Shown here: piece by piece, positions 44,539-53,439 of the stretch
Layout: the number at the start of each line of letters is the position of its first letter
How positions within the stretch are numbered: position 1 is the first letter of the stretch
Source of the DNA: Algoriphagus winogradskyi
GTDB taxonomy: Bacteria; Bacteroidota; Bacteroidia; Cytophagales; Cyclobacteriaceae
NCBI RefSeq assembly: GCF_900182815.1
Contig: NZ_FXUA01000003.1
Coordinates: 676,560 to 740,559, forward strand
Reading direction: 5' to 3'
DNA: 64,000 bases
Notes under the pieces: generated by a model
Told to the model about the DNA's origin: nothing
Database searches by the model: none
The model's input: the letters and a program-made list of their open reading frames with translations, nothing else
Translations under genes and position numbers: made by a program

Positions 44539-45525
44539 TTATTTTACGGAACGGATTTCTTCTACAATTTTATAGATTTCCGGCTGTTGTGCTTTAAGAT
44601 CTGTATACATGGACTCTACAGCTGCACGAAATGGTTCCTTGTCTGGATAAGTAATCGTCACTCCTGCTTTTCTCAATTCATTTAATGATTCTTCCGTCGC
44701 TTCAGCCCAGATTTTGTACTCGTAAGTTGCTGACTCATCAGCAGCTTCTTGAAGCCATTGCTGTTCCTGTTCATTTAAGCTTTCCCATACTTTGGTACTT
44801 ACTATCATCACATCCGGCAACGCCGTGTGCTCATCAATGCTATAGAATTTACAAACTTCGTAATGCTTGGACGTATAAAGACTGGGAGCATTATTCTCAG
44901 CACCATCCACTATACCCTGCTGTAGTGCGGTATAAAGTTCTCCAAAAGAAACTGGAGTAGGTGAACCTCCAAGGCTTTTCACCATATTCGAAGCAGTATT
45001 GGATTCCATCACGCGGATCTTTAATCCAGCCAGATCTTCAGGAGTTTCCACAGGTTTGTCTTTTGTATAAAAACTCCTTTTCCCTGAATCATAATAACAT
45101 AGGCCTCTTAGCAGAAACTTCTGAGGATCAAGCAATAACTTTCTGCCGATCTCGCCTTGCAAAACGGCACGCTGGTGGGCATCATCCCGAAACAAATACG
45201 GCATACCGAAAACTTGCATAGTAGGCGCAAATCCCTCTAATGCCGCTGAGGAAACCTTAGTCATACCCAAACTCCCAATCTGAAGAAGTTCAACAAGCTC
45301 ACGCTCAGAGCCTAATTGCTGATTTGGATAAATTTTAACGACCATTTTGCCGCCAGATTTTTCCTCCACTTTTTCTGCCAAAAAGAGCATGGCTTCATGT
45401 ACTGGATGGGTAATTCCCAGACCATGGCCGAGCTTGATTATCCGCTTATCACCTGTCCCCTGGCAGGAGACAAAAAGTGCAAGCACCATAAATAAAGAAA
45501 GTATTTGAAGTTTTTTGATTGTCAT
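44539..45525 (-). CDS. dctP: TRAP transporter substrate-binding lipoprotein DctP
   Basis: Periplasmic C4-dicarboxylate/uronate-type solute receptor, 328 residues from ATG 45525; an alternative ATG at 45540 adds five residues. The signal peptide MTIKKLQILSLFMVLALFVSC has a lipobox, so it is membrane-anchored rather than free as in proteobacteria. Family motifs include GHGLGITHPVHEAMLFLAEKVEEKSGGKMVVKIYPNQQLGSERELVE, the carboxylate-binding arginine in GLKIRVMES, and PTPVSFGELYTALQQGIVDGAENN. Uronate binding is inferred from context. Confidence 0.92.
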   Translation of the reverse strand: MTIKKLQILSLFMVLALFVSCQGTGDKRIIKLGHGLGITHPVHEAMLFLAEKVEEKSGGKMVVKIYPNQQLGSERELVELLQIGSLGMTKVSSAALEGFAPTMQVFGMPYLFRDDAHQRAVLQGEIGRKLLLDPQKFLLRGLCYYDSGKRSFYTKDKPVETPEDLAGLKIRVMESNTASNMVKSLGGSPTPVSFGELYTALQQGIVDGAENNAPSLYTSKHYEVCKFYSIDEHTALPDVMIVSTKVWESLNEQEQQWLQEAADESATYEYKIWAEATEESLNELRKAGVTITYPDKEPFRAAVESMYTDLKAQQPEIYKIVEEIRSVK

Positions 45526-45591
45526 GGGTTTATTGAACATAAAACATACTATACAATAATAGGTCTTTCTAAGCTGATATCTTACGTCGAT

Positions 45592-45611
45592 TTACGGAAA
45601 CGATTTAGGTA
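45592..45611. promoter_or_regulatory. possible weak LacI-type operator near dctP
   Basis: TTACGGAAACGATTTAGGTA resembles the left half of the island's other operators (TTGCGCAAACGATT) with two mismatches but has a poor right half. Lies 67 bp before the dctP start. Confidence 0.3.
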
Positions 45612-45681
45612 GCTCGATGAATGGCAATTCTAATTGAAAATCAGACTTAGAAATATTTAGGGATGAATCAAACCATTCATT

Positions 45682-45709
45682 TTGCCCATTTTTATAAATG
45701 TTACATTTG
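45682..45709 (+). promoter_or_regulatory. candidate uxaA promoter
   Basis: TTG at 45682-45684, a 17-bp spacer and TACATTTG at 45702-45709. The perfect LacI-type palindrome lies about 70 bp downstream, before the uxaA ATG, so repression would be by roadblock. Confidence 0.5.
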
Positions 45710-45779
45710 ATTTTAGTACATCTGCACAAATATTTTATTTTTTATTAAGGATTTTCGTTATTGCAAATGAATAATATAA

Positions 45780-45801
45780 ATTGCGCAATCGATTGCGCAA
45801 T
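45780..45801. promoter_or_regulatory. LacI-family operator, perfect palindrome
   Basis: A 22-bp perfect palindrome with core TTGCGCAATCGATTGCGCAA and central CG, the standard geometry of LacI/GalR operators. It sits 16 bp before the uxaA start and is shared with the divergent dctPQM operon. Similar sites lie at 56068 and 56244; the cognate regulator is probably the LacI protein at 57954. Confidence 0.85.
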
Positions 45802-45817
45802 ATAATAATTAATTCTA

Positions 45818-47464
45818 ATGAACCATAAGACATTATTAATTCATCCTAAGGACAATGTTTTGGTAGCTTTGCAGGATCTTACAGCAGGTGAGCAAATAGA
45901 ACATAATGGCCTGAATATCACAATCAAAGACTTCATCCCAGCAAAGCATAAGTTCGCAATCAACGAATTAGGCAAAGGTGATCAAGTCTTTATGTATGGC
46001 GGAATAGTTGGAAAAACTCTATCTACTATACCCTCTGGCGCTGTCCTTAGCACGCAGAATGTCACCCACGAAGCAGAGGATTTTGGGGAAAAATCTGGCG
46101 AGTACCAATGGGATGCCCCTGATATTACCAAGTTCAATGATAAAACTTTCAAGGGTTTCCATCGCCCTGACGGACAAGTGGGAACCGGCAATTATTGGCT
46201 GGTGATCCCTATGGTTTTCTGCGAAAATAGAAATGTGGATATCATCAAAGACGCTTTTCTAGAAGAACTTGGTTTCGGCAAGCCAAATCCTTTCAAAAAA
46301 ATGGTGAGGGAAATGGCTAGCCTGTATAAGTCAGGTCAAAAAGATTCATTTGACTCAGTTTCTGTTGAGACCTTTTCAGAAAAAGCCGAAGAAAGACTAT
46401 TTGAAAATATTGATGGAATCAAATTCCTAAATCACCAAGTAGGCTGCGGTGGCACAAGAACAGATTCTCAGGCACTGTGCGCCCTTATCGCTGGCTATAT
46501 CAACAATCCCAACGTAGCCGGAGCTACCATCTTAAGTTTAGGCTGTCAAAACGCACAGTCTTCTTTTATGGAAGAAAAGCTTCGCCTCATCAACCCGGAT
46601 TTCAAAAAGCCTTTGATCATTCTGGAGCAACAAGTAGAGGGGACCGAGCAGCAAATGCTTACCCGAGCGATCAAAGAAACATTTATTGGAATGGCTAACG
46701 CTAACACACAAACCCGTCAGCCTGCTCCTTTGAGCAAACTAGTGGTCGGTCTGGAATGTGGTGGATCTGATGGATTCTCTGGAATCTCAGCAAACCCTGC
46801 TGTAGGCTATGCTGCTGATTTGATTGTAGCGCTCGGCGGAATAGCCATACTTTCTGAATTTCCTGAGCTTTGCGGTGTAGAGCAAGAGCTCATCAATAGA
46901 TGCGTCTCTGATGAAAAAGCTGAGCGTTTTTCAACCCTAATGCGACTTTACGCAGCAGCAGCTGAAGCTTCTGGTTCAGGATTCGATATGAACCCAAGCC
47001 CAGGGAATATCAAAGATGGACTGATCACAGATGCAATGAAATCTTCCGGAGCTGCAAAAAAAGGAGGAACTTCTCCTGTAACAGATGTGCTTGATTATGG
47101 AGAATACGTAAAGACTCCAGGATTAAATTTGCTCTGTACCCCTGGAAATGACGTAGAAAGCACCACTGCAATGGCCGGTGCTGGCGCAAATATGATTTTA
47201 TTCACAACAGGCCTAGGTACACCTACTGGCAATCCTGTCACGCCTGTGATCAAAGTTTCCTCCAATCACAAACTCGCTGAACGCATGCCGGATATCATAG
47301 ATATCAACACAGGTTTTGTAATCTCAGGAGAGAAAAACATCCAGCAAATGGGCGAGGAAATCCTGGAGAAAGTCATCAAAGTAGCAAGTGGCGAAGAGAA
47401 ATCAAAAGCAATGATTCTTGGCCAAGACGACTTTATCCCTTGGAAAAGAGGAGTTTCTCTCTAA
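45818..47464 (+). CDS. uxaA: altronate dehydratase
   Basis: Converts D-altronate to 2-keto-3-deoxygluconate in galacturonate breakdown. 548 residues, full length. An N-terminal SAF domain (about 1-85) is followed by the dehydratase body with FKGFHRPDGQVGTGNYWLVIPMVFCENRN, the metal-site cysteines in HQVGCGGTRTD and GLECGGSDGFSGISANPAVG, and a C-terminal GTPTGNPVTPVIKVSSN. Divergent from dctPQM and convergent with the Gfo/Idh gene (4-bp overlap of ends). Confidence 0.94.
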   Translation: MNHKTLLIHPKDNVLVALQDLTAGEQIEHNGLNITIKDFIPAKHKFAINELGKGDQVFMYGGIVGKTLSTIPSGAVLSTQNVTHEAEDFGEKSGEYQWDAPDITKFNDKTFKGFHRPDGQVGTGNYWLVIPMVFCENRNVDIIKDAFLEELGFGKPNPFKKMVREMASLYKSGQKDSFDSVSVETFSEKAEERLFENIDGIKFLNHQVGCGGTRTDSQALCALIAGYINNPNVAGATILSLGCQNAQSSFMEEKLRLINPDFKKPLIILEQQVEGTEQQMLTRAIKETFIGMANANTQTRQPAPLSKLVVGLECGGSDGFSGISANPAVGYAADLIVALGGIAILSEFPELCGVEQELINRCVSDEKAERFSTLMRLYAAAAEASGSGFDMNPSPGNIKDGLITDAMKSSGAAKKGGTSPVTDVLDYGEYVKTPGLNLLCTPGNDVESTTAMAGAGANMILFTTGLGTPTGNPVTPVIKVSSNHKLAERMPDIIDINTGFVISGEKNIQQMGEEILEKVIKVASGEEKSKAMILGQDDFIPWKRGVSL

Positions 47465-48501
47465 GCATGATCAAGAAAAGGGAGCTCAACTTCTCTTTCA
47501 AGTTCTGAAGACTTATATATGGCTCGGATCAGCTCAACTGATTTCCGAGCCATATTTCCTTCTACTAATACTGGCTCATCATTTTTTAAAGCATTCAGGT
47601 AATGCTTCCACTGAGCTTTATGAAGCGCATGTCCAATTGCCATCGGATCTGCAGCCCCAGAACCAGCATTCGTATCGGTAACAATTGGCTCTGGCTCTTC
47701 GCCTTGAATGCTCCATTGAATCAACTTCCCCGCTTCCAACACAGCTGACCCACACTTTCCAAAAATCTCCAAACGCTCAGGTAAGCCTGGATACAAAGCC
47801 GTTGAAGCCGTAATATTTCCCAAAGCTTTATTTTCAAAAGTCATCAAAGCAGCCCCAAGATCTTCTCCTTCTATAGGGTGCAGCGAGGTTTTTACTTTTG
47901 CAAAAACTGACTTCACATCGCCCATGATATCAAGCAACAAATCAAATGTGTGAATTCCCTGATTCATAAAAGCGCCACCTCCATCTCCTTCTAGTGTTCC
48001 TTTCCATGGGCTGCTACTGTAATACTCAGGCACTCTATACCAATTCACATGTGCATTTCCCATCAGAAGTTTCCCAAATCTCCCTTCTTGAACGGCTGCT
48101 TTTAGCTTAAGATAATCTGCAGAAAAGCGATTTTGAAAAATGACTCCAAGCTTCACTCCATTTTCTTCACAAGCAGAGATCAACCGATCTGCTCTAGTCA
48201 AATTAATCTCAATTGGTTTTTCAATCAACAAATGTTTACCAGCTTTTGCTGCCAATAAACCAGCTTCCATGTGGTGACCACTCGCTGTGCAAATGCATAC
48301 AATATCAAGCTCGGGATGGGTTAAAAAAGCAGAAACATCAGAATATGTGTCAATACCGAATTTGTCCTGTGCAGCTTTTGCCCGCTCAGGTGAACTGCTG
48401 CAAAGCGCTACTAATTCAGCATTTTCGATTTCATTGATAGCATCTGCATGCTTTCCAGTGATCGCACCAGTTCCAATTATTCCTATTTTAAATTTTCGCA
48501 T
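47461..48501 (-). CDS. Gfo/Idh/MocA-family oxidoreductase
   Basis: NAD(P)-dependent sugar oxidoreductase of 346 residues. The N-terminal Rossmann motif is GIIGTGAITGKHADAI; the conserved EKP is in LLIEKPIEINL; the second domain has NQGIHTFDLLLDIMG with the catalytic histidine. Last gene of the long pectinolytic operon; it likely handles a uronate or its lactone, but the reaction is not predictable. Confidence 0.9.
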   Translation of the reverse strand: MRKFKIGIIGTGAITGKHADAINEIENAELVALCSSSPERAKAAQDKFGIDTYSDVSAFLTHPELDIVCICTASGHHMEAGLLAAKAGKHLLIEKPIEINLTRADRLISACEENGVKLGVIFQNRFSADYLKLKAAVQEGRFGKLLMGNAHVNWYRVPEYYSSSPWKGTLEGDGGGAFMNQGIHTFDLLLDIMGDVKSVFAKVKTSLHPIEGEDLGAALMTFENKALGNITASTALYPGLPERLEIFGKCGSAVLEAGKLIQWSIQGEEPEPIVTDTNAGSGAADPMAIGHALHKAQWKHYLNALKNDEPVLVEGNMARKSVELIRAIYKSSELEREVELPFLDHA

Positions 48502-49511
48502 TATTTCAATTCATTTTGAAGTTCCTCCCAAAGTCTTTCAGAAATTGGGACTCCTTTTTTGAGGTTTCTATTCCGGGTTTCTAAAGTATTTTCTCCTGGA
48601 TAGCGTACCGACTTATTATCAAAAGTCGAAGAGTTTTTCAAGTCTTCGATCAGTGCATCTGACTTGGTTTCTATCCAGTCCTTAAGTTCAAGTTTGGCGG
48701 GATCAAAGCAAAGGAAAACCTGAGAAACCGCACTTTCATGTCCAGATTTCCCCACTTCAAAAGATGCATTCCCACCAGAAAGTACAGCAGCCAATAAATC
48801 CAGCACCATACTTAGACCTGATCCTTTCCACAGACCAATCGGTAAGCCCAGATGATTATCAATTACTGTACCTGGATCTTTGGTGAGATTTCCTTCCAAG
48901 TCAAAACCTGCCTCATAGGGCATTTGCTCTCCTTTAGCTCTGGCTATACTCAATTTTCCATAAGCAAACTGAGTAAAAGCCATATCCAAGACTACTGGTC
49001 CATTTTCCCGGGGGATTGCGATCACGAGTGGATTATTTCCGATTTTCGGTTCACTTCCTCCCCAGGCTGGCATGTTAGGAATTGTATTCGTAAAGCAAAT
49101 TCCAATGCATCCAGCTTCCACTGCTTGCCAGCCGAAATTCCCGCCACGCATCCAGTGATTGGTATTTTGCAAGGTGACACAACTAATTCCAAATTCTTTG
49201 GAAAGCTGAATTGCACGATTCATCGCAAAATCAGCATTGAGATTCCCCACCCCTTTCTGTCCGTCCCAGCGCTCAAACATGCCAAGTTGACTCAAAACAG
49301 CAGGCTCTTTATCAGGATTAACTAATCCTTTTTTGATAAAATCAAGGAAAAGCAAAAAGCGATTTACGCCATGAGAGCGCACTCCATCCAGATCAGCCTT
49401 GGCAAAAAGAAAGGCACATCGCTGCGCCCGCTCTTCTGTAAAGCCATATTTAAGTAGTATTTGCTCAAGTGTTTTGCTGATTTGCTCGAAAGGGAGGAAA
49501 AGGTCTATCAT
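48501..49511 (-). CDS. Ldh_2-type (malate/L-lactate/diketogulonate) dehydrogenase
   Basis: A 336-residue NAD(P)H-dependent 2-oxoacid reductase. I start at ATG 49511 (MIDLFLPFEQISKTLEQIL); the frame is open to 49562 but the extra 17 residues are not family-like. Signature elements are DLDGVRSHGVNRF with the catalytic histidine, TNTIPNMPAWGG, and GNNPLVIAIPRENGPVVLDMAFTQFAYGK. In a pectin operon a role in reducing a keto-uronate or diketogulonate-like intermediate is plausible. Overlaps the next gene by 1 bp. Confidence 0.88.
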   Translation of the reverse strand: MIDLFLPFEQISKTLEQILLKYGFTEERAQRCAFLFAKADLDGVRSHGVNRFLLFLDFIKKGLVNPDKEPAVLSQLGMFERWDGQKGVGNLNADFAMNRAIQLSKEFGISCVTLQNTNHWMRGGNFGWQAVEAGCIGICFTNTIPNMPAWGGSEPKIGNNPLVIAIPRENGPVVLDMAFTQFAYGKLSIARAKGEQMPYEAGFDLEGNLTKDPGTVIDNHLGLPIGLWKGSGLSMVLDLLAAVLSGGNASFEVGKSGHESAVSQVFLCFDPAKLELKDWIETKSDALIEDLKNSSTFDNKSVRYPGENTLETRNRNLKKGVPISERLWEELQNELK

Positions 49512-49600
49512 GGAATAGCTAATTCTATTAGTGATACCCTCTAAGATAAAACCTAAGCTCAATTATTTCCTGCTTTGCAAAATTTAGTTGACCTCATTGG

Positions 49601-49984
49601 CTAAATCATTGGAGTGGTTCGCTTACAAAGCTGCAAACAAACACCCCAAGGGTCTCTTAGCATCACAAGATGGGATTTATCCGGTAAAATATCATCTGAA
49701 AATTCAGTAGCCCCTGCTGCTATCAACCTCTTTTTATCTGCTGTCGGGTTTTCTGACACCAAAGCTAAATGTACTGCCAACGGATGTAGTTTTTCGAATT
49801 CCAGCGTTTCACCTTTTGGATTGGAATAAATCTCTATCATCACCGTCCCACTGTCATCTGCTAGAAAAGTCATGAAAGGCGATTCTTCCATTTTCTTAAC
49901 TATTCGTAATCCGAGATGCTCCTCGTACCATCTTGCAGCTGATGTTGCATCGCTCACATTGAGAGCAAAATGTTCAAATTTCAT
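49601..49984 (-). CDS. VOC/glyoxalase-superfamily protein
   Basis: A 127-residue single VOC module pair: FEHFALNVSDATSAARWYEEHLGLRIV with a metal-ligand-position histidine, TVMIEIYSNP, LHPLAVHLALVS and SHLVMLRDPWGVCLQLCKR. In uronate catabolic islands such proteins may isomerise or protect keto-sugars, but no specific function is established here. 14 bp after the acetylesterase gene. Confidence 0.82.
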   Translation of the reverse strand: MKFEHFALNVSDATSAARWYEEHLGLRIVKKMEESPFMTFLADDSGTVMIEIYSNPKGETLEFEKLHPLAVHLALVSENPTADKKRLIAAGATEFSDDILPDKSHLVMLRDPWGVCLQLCKRTTPMI

Positions 49985-49998
49985 ATATTTTTAGTTTA

Positions 49999-50757
49999 TC
50001 AGTCTTTCAGAAACTTAGCCAACTCAGGCAATTCCCTTCTCAATTCTTCCACAGCCAAATCACTCACTTTAAAAGCTCCAGTGGGGGAAAGATGGGTAAT
50101 ATCAGCTCTTCCTTCGGGAAATTGAGAATAATCGCCTGGACGGTAATGAAGAAACAATTCCTTGGATTTTTCTACTCCAAACTGCTCTATTAAAGTAATC
50201 GTTTTTGCATGAAGATCGAACAGGGGCACTTCCATCTCAGCTGCCACTTCACGTACCACTTCGGAATACCGGCCATGCGTATCAGTTAACACACCATTCT
50301 CATCAAAACTTCTTCTGGATATCGGCGTTGCCAAAACTGCAGTACCCCCTTTTTCGCGAATCTCATTGACATATCTAATAAGATTATCGCGGTAGGTAGA
50401 ATCTGCAAATGCATACCGATCTGCAGAATTGATTTTCTGATCATTGTGCCCAAACTCTACAATCACATAATCTCCAGGCTTGATACGATCCATCACCACA
50501 TCCCAGCGTCCTTCCTCTCGAAAGCTTTTGGTACTTCTCCCATTCACCGCATGATTTTCGAAGCGAATTCCTTCTTTGAAATAAAGTGGAAAAACCTGCC
50601 CCCAACCTTTCTCCGGATTGCTCCCTGCATAAGGTTTATCTGCCATCGTTGAATCACCCACCATGAAAAAAGTGATATCACCGTTTGCTCGATTATTTCC
50701 TAAAATGCCTGCAAATAACAGTGTTAGTGTTGAAAACAAAATTACAATCGACTTCAC
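49999..50757 (-). CDS. rhamnogalacturonan acetylesterase (CE12, SGNH fold)
   Basis: Secreted deacetylase of 252 residues with a signal peptide. The SGNH blocks are visible: catalytic serine in FFMVGDSTMAD, VNGRSTKSF, GHNDQ, and the Asp/His pair in DITHLSPTGA. This matches CE12 (RhgT/YesT-like). It removes acetyl groups from rhamnogalacturonan or homogalacturonan, letting GH28 and GH105 act. Start is 1 bp after the GH28 stop. Confidence 0.9.
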   Translation of the reverse strand: MKSIVILFSTLTLLFAGILGNNRANGDITFFMVGDSTMADKPYAGSNPEKGWGQVFPLYFKEGIRFENHAVNGRSTKSFREEGRWDVVMDRIKPGDYVIVEFGHNDQKINSADRYAFADSTYRDNLIRYVNEIREKGGTAVLATPISRRSFDENGVLTDTHGRYSEVVREVAAEMEVPLFDLHAKTITLIEQFGVEKSKELFLHYRPGDYSQFPEGRADITHLSPTGAFKVSDLAVEELRRELPELAKFLKD

Positions 50758-50758
50758 T

Positions 50759-52432
50759 TTAGTTCAGTTTAATAGCACTTTCTGACAAACCGTTTCCTTT
50801 GATAATTTGATCAGCGCTCCTAAAATCCGCTTGATCAAACTCAACATTAGTAGAGGTTCCAAGTACACGGACAGCAGCTTTTCCATTATCCTCAAATGTG
50901 AATCCGCTCACTTTTACTCCTTGACTGTTGTAGATCGTAAGTGGCACTTCATCAGTTCCAAATACTTTTACATTGATCAGTTCCAAACCAGCTGCATCTA
51001 TTGCAGTGATTCCTTTTTTCGCTTGCAAAACAGCATTTTCCAAGCGAACGTTTTCCAATTTCATTTCTGGCAAACCCATAAAAAAGGCAGCTATTTCCGA
51101 ATCTGTCACCGTAATATTTTTCATGCTGATATTTCTGAAAACCGGAGTTTCTTCTGTTACCGGCTCTAGATTTTCCTGTCTCGCCTCGTCCTCTGCACGT
51201 TGATCTTCTTCTATCACAGGACTATTTCCTGTGTAGAACATATTAAAACCAATCGCCTCAGTTGGAATTCCGATCATATCAATGTTCGAAATCCAGATAT
51301 TTTCCACCACACCTCCACGGCCACGCGTGCTTTTGAAGCGAAGACCAATATCCGTCCCTATAAATGTACAGTTGGAAACATGGATATTCCTGACGCCGCT
51401 GGACATTTCACTTCCCACCGTTACGCCTCCATGACCGTGATACACAATATTGTTCTTAATGATCACATTTTCCGTAGGAATGGCTCGATCTCTACCGTCT
51501 TTGTCCTTTCCGGACTTGATGCAAATCGCATCGTCTCCCACATCAAATGTGTTATTATAGATCAAGGAATTTTTACAAGACTCTAGGTCTAAGCCGTCTC
51601 CATTCTGAGAAAACCAGGGGTTTCTCACATTCAAATTTCTTATGATCACATCTTCGCTCATCAATGGATGGATATTCCAAGCTGGGGAGTTTTGAAACGT
51701 AGGACCATCCAATAAAACCACCTTGCTCTCACGAATGCTTACCATCACCGGACGAAGGAAATCCTTCATCTTCTGCAATTCGGCCCGATCGGTAATATCC
51801 GGCACATTGAAACTAGAACTCGCATTATACCCATCCAAATAAGATTGAGAAGGAAACCAATTCGATCCTTCTACAATTCCTCCACTTTTGACCAAATCTT
51901 TCCATTGAGCTTCTGTCATTTTCCCTTTTTTCACTGCCCTCCAGATTTCACCACTTCCATCGATCGTACCATTCCCTGTGATTGCGATATTTTCTACTTG
52001 AAAAGCATTAATCGGAGAAAGGCAACGAACAGTATTCAGCCCTTCAAAACTTGTCTCTATTAATGGGTAATCATCTTTGTCTCTACTGAAAATGATTAGT
52101 GCTCCATCTTCCAGATGAAGATTCACATTGCTCAAGAGTGTGATAGGTCCAGTGTACCAAACACCACGGGGCACCAGCACTTTTCCTCCACCCGCTTTAT
52201 TTACAGCTTCGATTGCAGATTTGAAAGCCTCGGAATTTTTGGTCAAACCATCTCCCTTAGCACCATATTCTGTAATGCTTTTTTCAAAATCCGGAAAGCT
52301 CGCTTCCTTTACTTTAGGCATATCGAATTCCACCCCGTCATAGATGGTTTCTAGAGTTTGCTGCGCAAAGGCAGAAGAAAACCCTAAACTCAAAGTTAAT
52401 AGTAGTAATGTCCTGAATATTGCAAATTTCAT
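50759..52432 (-). CDS. GH28 polygalacturonase
   Basis: Secreted pectin-backbone hydrolase, 557 residues: signal peptide (to about residue 23, AFAQQ), a pectate_lyase_3-like N-terminal stretch (FEKSITEYGAKGDGLTKNSEAFKSAIEAV) and the right-handed beta-helix. Catalytic elements are NGDGLDLES, GDDAICIKSG, GHGGVTVGSEMSSG and RFKSTRGRGG (NxD, DD, GHG, RxK). The exo or endo mode is not predictable. Lies between the CE8 and CE12 genes. Confidence 0.94.
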   Translation of the reverse strand: MKFAIFRTLLLLTLSLGFSSAFAQQTLETIYDGVEFDMPKVKEASFPDFEKSITEYGAKGDGLTKNSEAFKSAIEAVNKAGGGKVLVPRGVWYTGPITLLSNVNLHLEDGALIIFSRDKDDYPLIETSFEGLNTVRCLSPINAFQVENIAITGNGTIDGSGEIWRAVKKGKMTEAQWKDLVKSGGIVEGSNWFPSQSYLDGYNASSSFNVPDITDRAELQKMKDFLRPVMVSIRESKVVLLDGPTFQNSPAWNIHPLMSEDVIIRNLNVRNPWFSQNGDGLDLESCKNSLIYNNTFDVGDDAICIKSGKDKDGRDRAIPTENVIIKNNIVYHGHGGVTVGSEMSSGVRNIHVSNCTFIGTDIGLRFKSTRGRGGVVENIWISNIDMIGIPTEAIGFNMFYTGNSPVIEEDQRAEDEARQENLEPVTEETPVFRNISMKNITVTDSEIAAFFMGLPEMKLENVRLENAVLQAKKGITAIDAAGLELINVKVFGTDEVPLTIYNSQGVKVSGFTFEDNGKAAVRVLGTSTNVEFDQADFRSADQIIKGNGLSESAIKLN

Positions 52433-52461
52433 ATTTTGGGTTGGTTATAGTTTCTTTGAAT

Positions 52462-53439
52462 TTAATTCTTAATTTTTTTAGTAGGATTCCAATTATCCTC
52501 ACCTGCCAACACTGATTCCACTGTGTATTTTGCAGCTTTTTCCTCAGTCAATTGATGTGACCAGGGTACTCGCTGGGAAGTATTTGCTCCAAGACCTGTC
52601 GATCCAAATTCTGCGTAATAGGAAGTTTCCTCTGCATTTGGCTTGCCCCAGTTATGCCATCCTTCGGGCTTGATATGAGCTCCCATTTCCGTGTTGATAA
52701 AAACCGTCTGCGCATAGTCGCGCCACGGTCTCCCTAGATACACCGAGTTATTCGGAGCATCTCCAGTTAGTTTACAATTGATAAACACAAACCCGAATTC
52801 TGTATCCTCGTCTGTGGAAGCTGCCGTGACATAACCACTTGGGGCTTTGGAAAAAATCTCACAATTCTCGAAAACGGCCGTAGACCACCCGAAAATAAAA
52901 TCCACCGTTCCTTCTATGTAGCAATCTTTATAATACTGTCGGCTTCTGTCTCCATGTGGATAAAGCGTATCCTGAAACCCGAGGAATCTACATTTTTCAA
53001 ATATAACCTGATCTCCATCCACACGAACAGCGACTGCCTGCCCTACAGGCCCTGAGGAATTTTCAAACGTGATATTTTTAGCATAAAAACCATCTCCAAA
53101 GACAAAGAAACTAGAAGACCCGGTCGTTCCCATTTCCTCACCAAACTTGTTTTTCTTCTGAGCAAAGTCATCATGCGTCACTAAAGTTGTTTCAGCATTT
53201 TCCCCAATTAGAGACACATTTGTTTTGGAAGCTGAAAGCACCAACTTCTCTTTATAAGTACCCGGCTTCAGAAGGATTTTAGTCTCATTTTTCCTAAAAT
53301 CAGGCACTGCTTGAAAGGCTTCTTGAATAGTATAAAAATCTCCTGAACCGTCTTTTGCAACGACAAAGTCAAATTCCTGAGCAGAAACAAGTCCGCTCAG
53401 GAAAATCATAAACAAATAGACAATAGGTTTTTTTATCAT
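52462..53439 (-). CDS. pectinesterase (CE8)
   Basis: Secreted pectin methylesterase, 325 residues with a signal peptide. Beta-helix enzyme with all CE8 motifs: GQAVAVRVDGD, catalytic aspartates in GFQDTLYPHG and GTVDFIFGWSTAVFENCEI, and arginine in YLGRPWRDYAQTVF. It removes methyl esters from homogalacturonan, yielding substrate for GH28. Start overlaps the GH105 stop by 1 bp (TAATG). Confidence 0.95.
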   Translation of the reverse strand: MIKKPIVYLFMIFLSGLVSAQEFDFVVAKDGSGDFYTIQEAFQAVPDFRKNETKILLKPGTYKEKLVLSASKTNVSLIGENAETTLVTHDDFAQKKNKFGEEMGTTGSSSFFVFGDGFYAKNITFENSSGPVGQAVAVRVDGDQVIFEKCRFLGFQDTLYPHGDRSRQYYKDCYIEGTVDFIFGWSTAVFENCEIFSKAPSGYVTAASTDEDTEFGFVFINCKLTGDAPNNSVYLGRPWRDYAQTVFINTEMGAHIKPEGWHNWGKPNAEETSYYAEFGSTGLGANTSQRVPWSHQLTEEKAAKYTVESVLAGEDNWNPTKKIKN

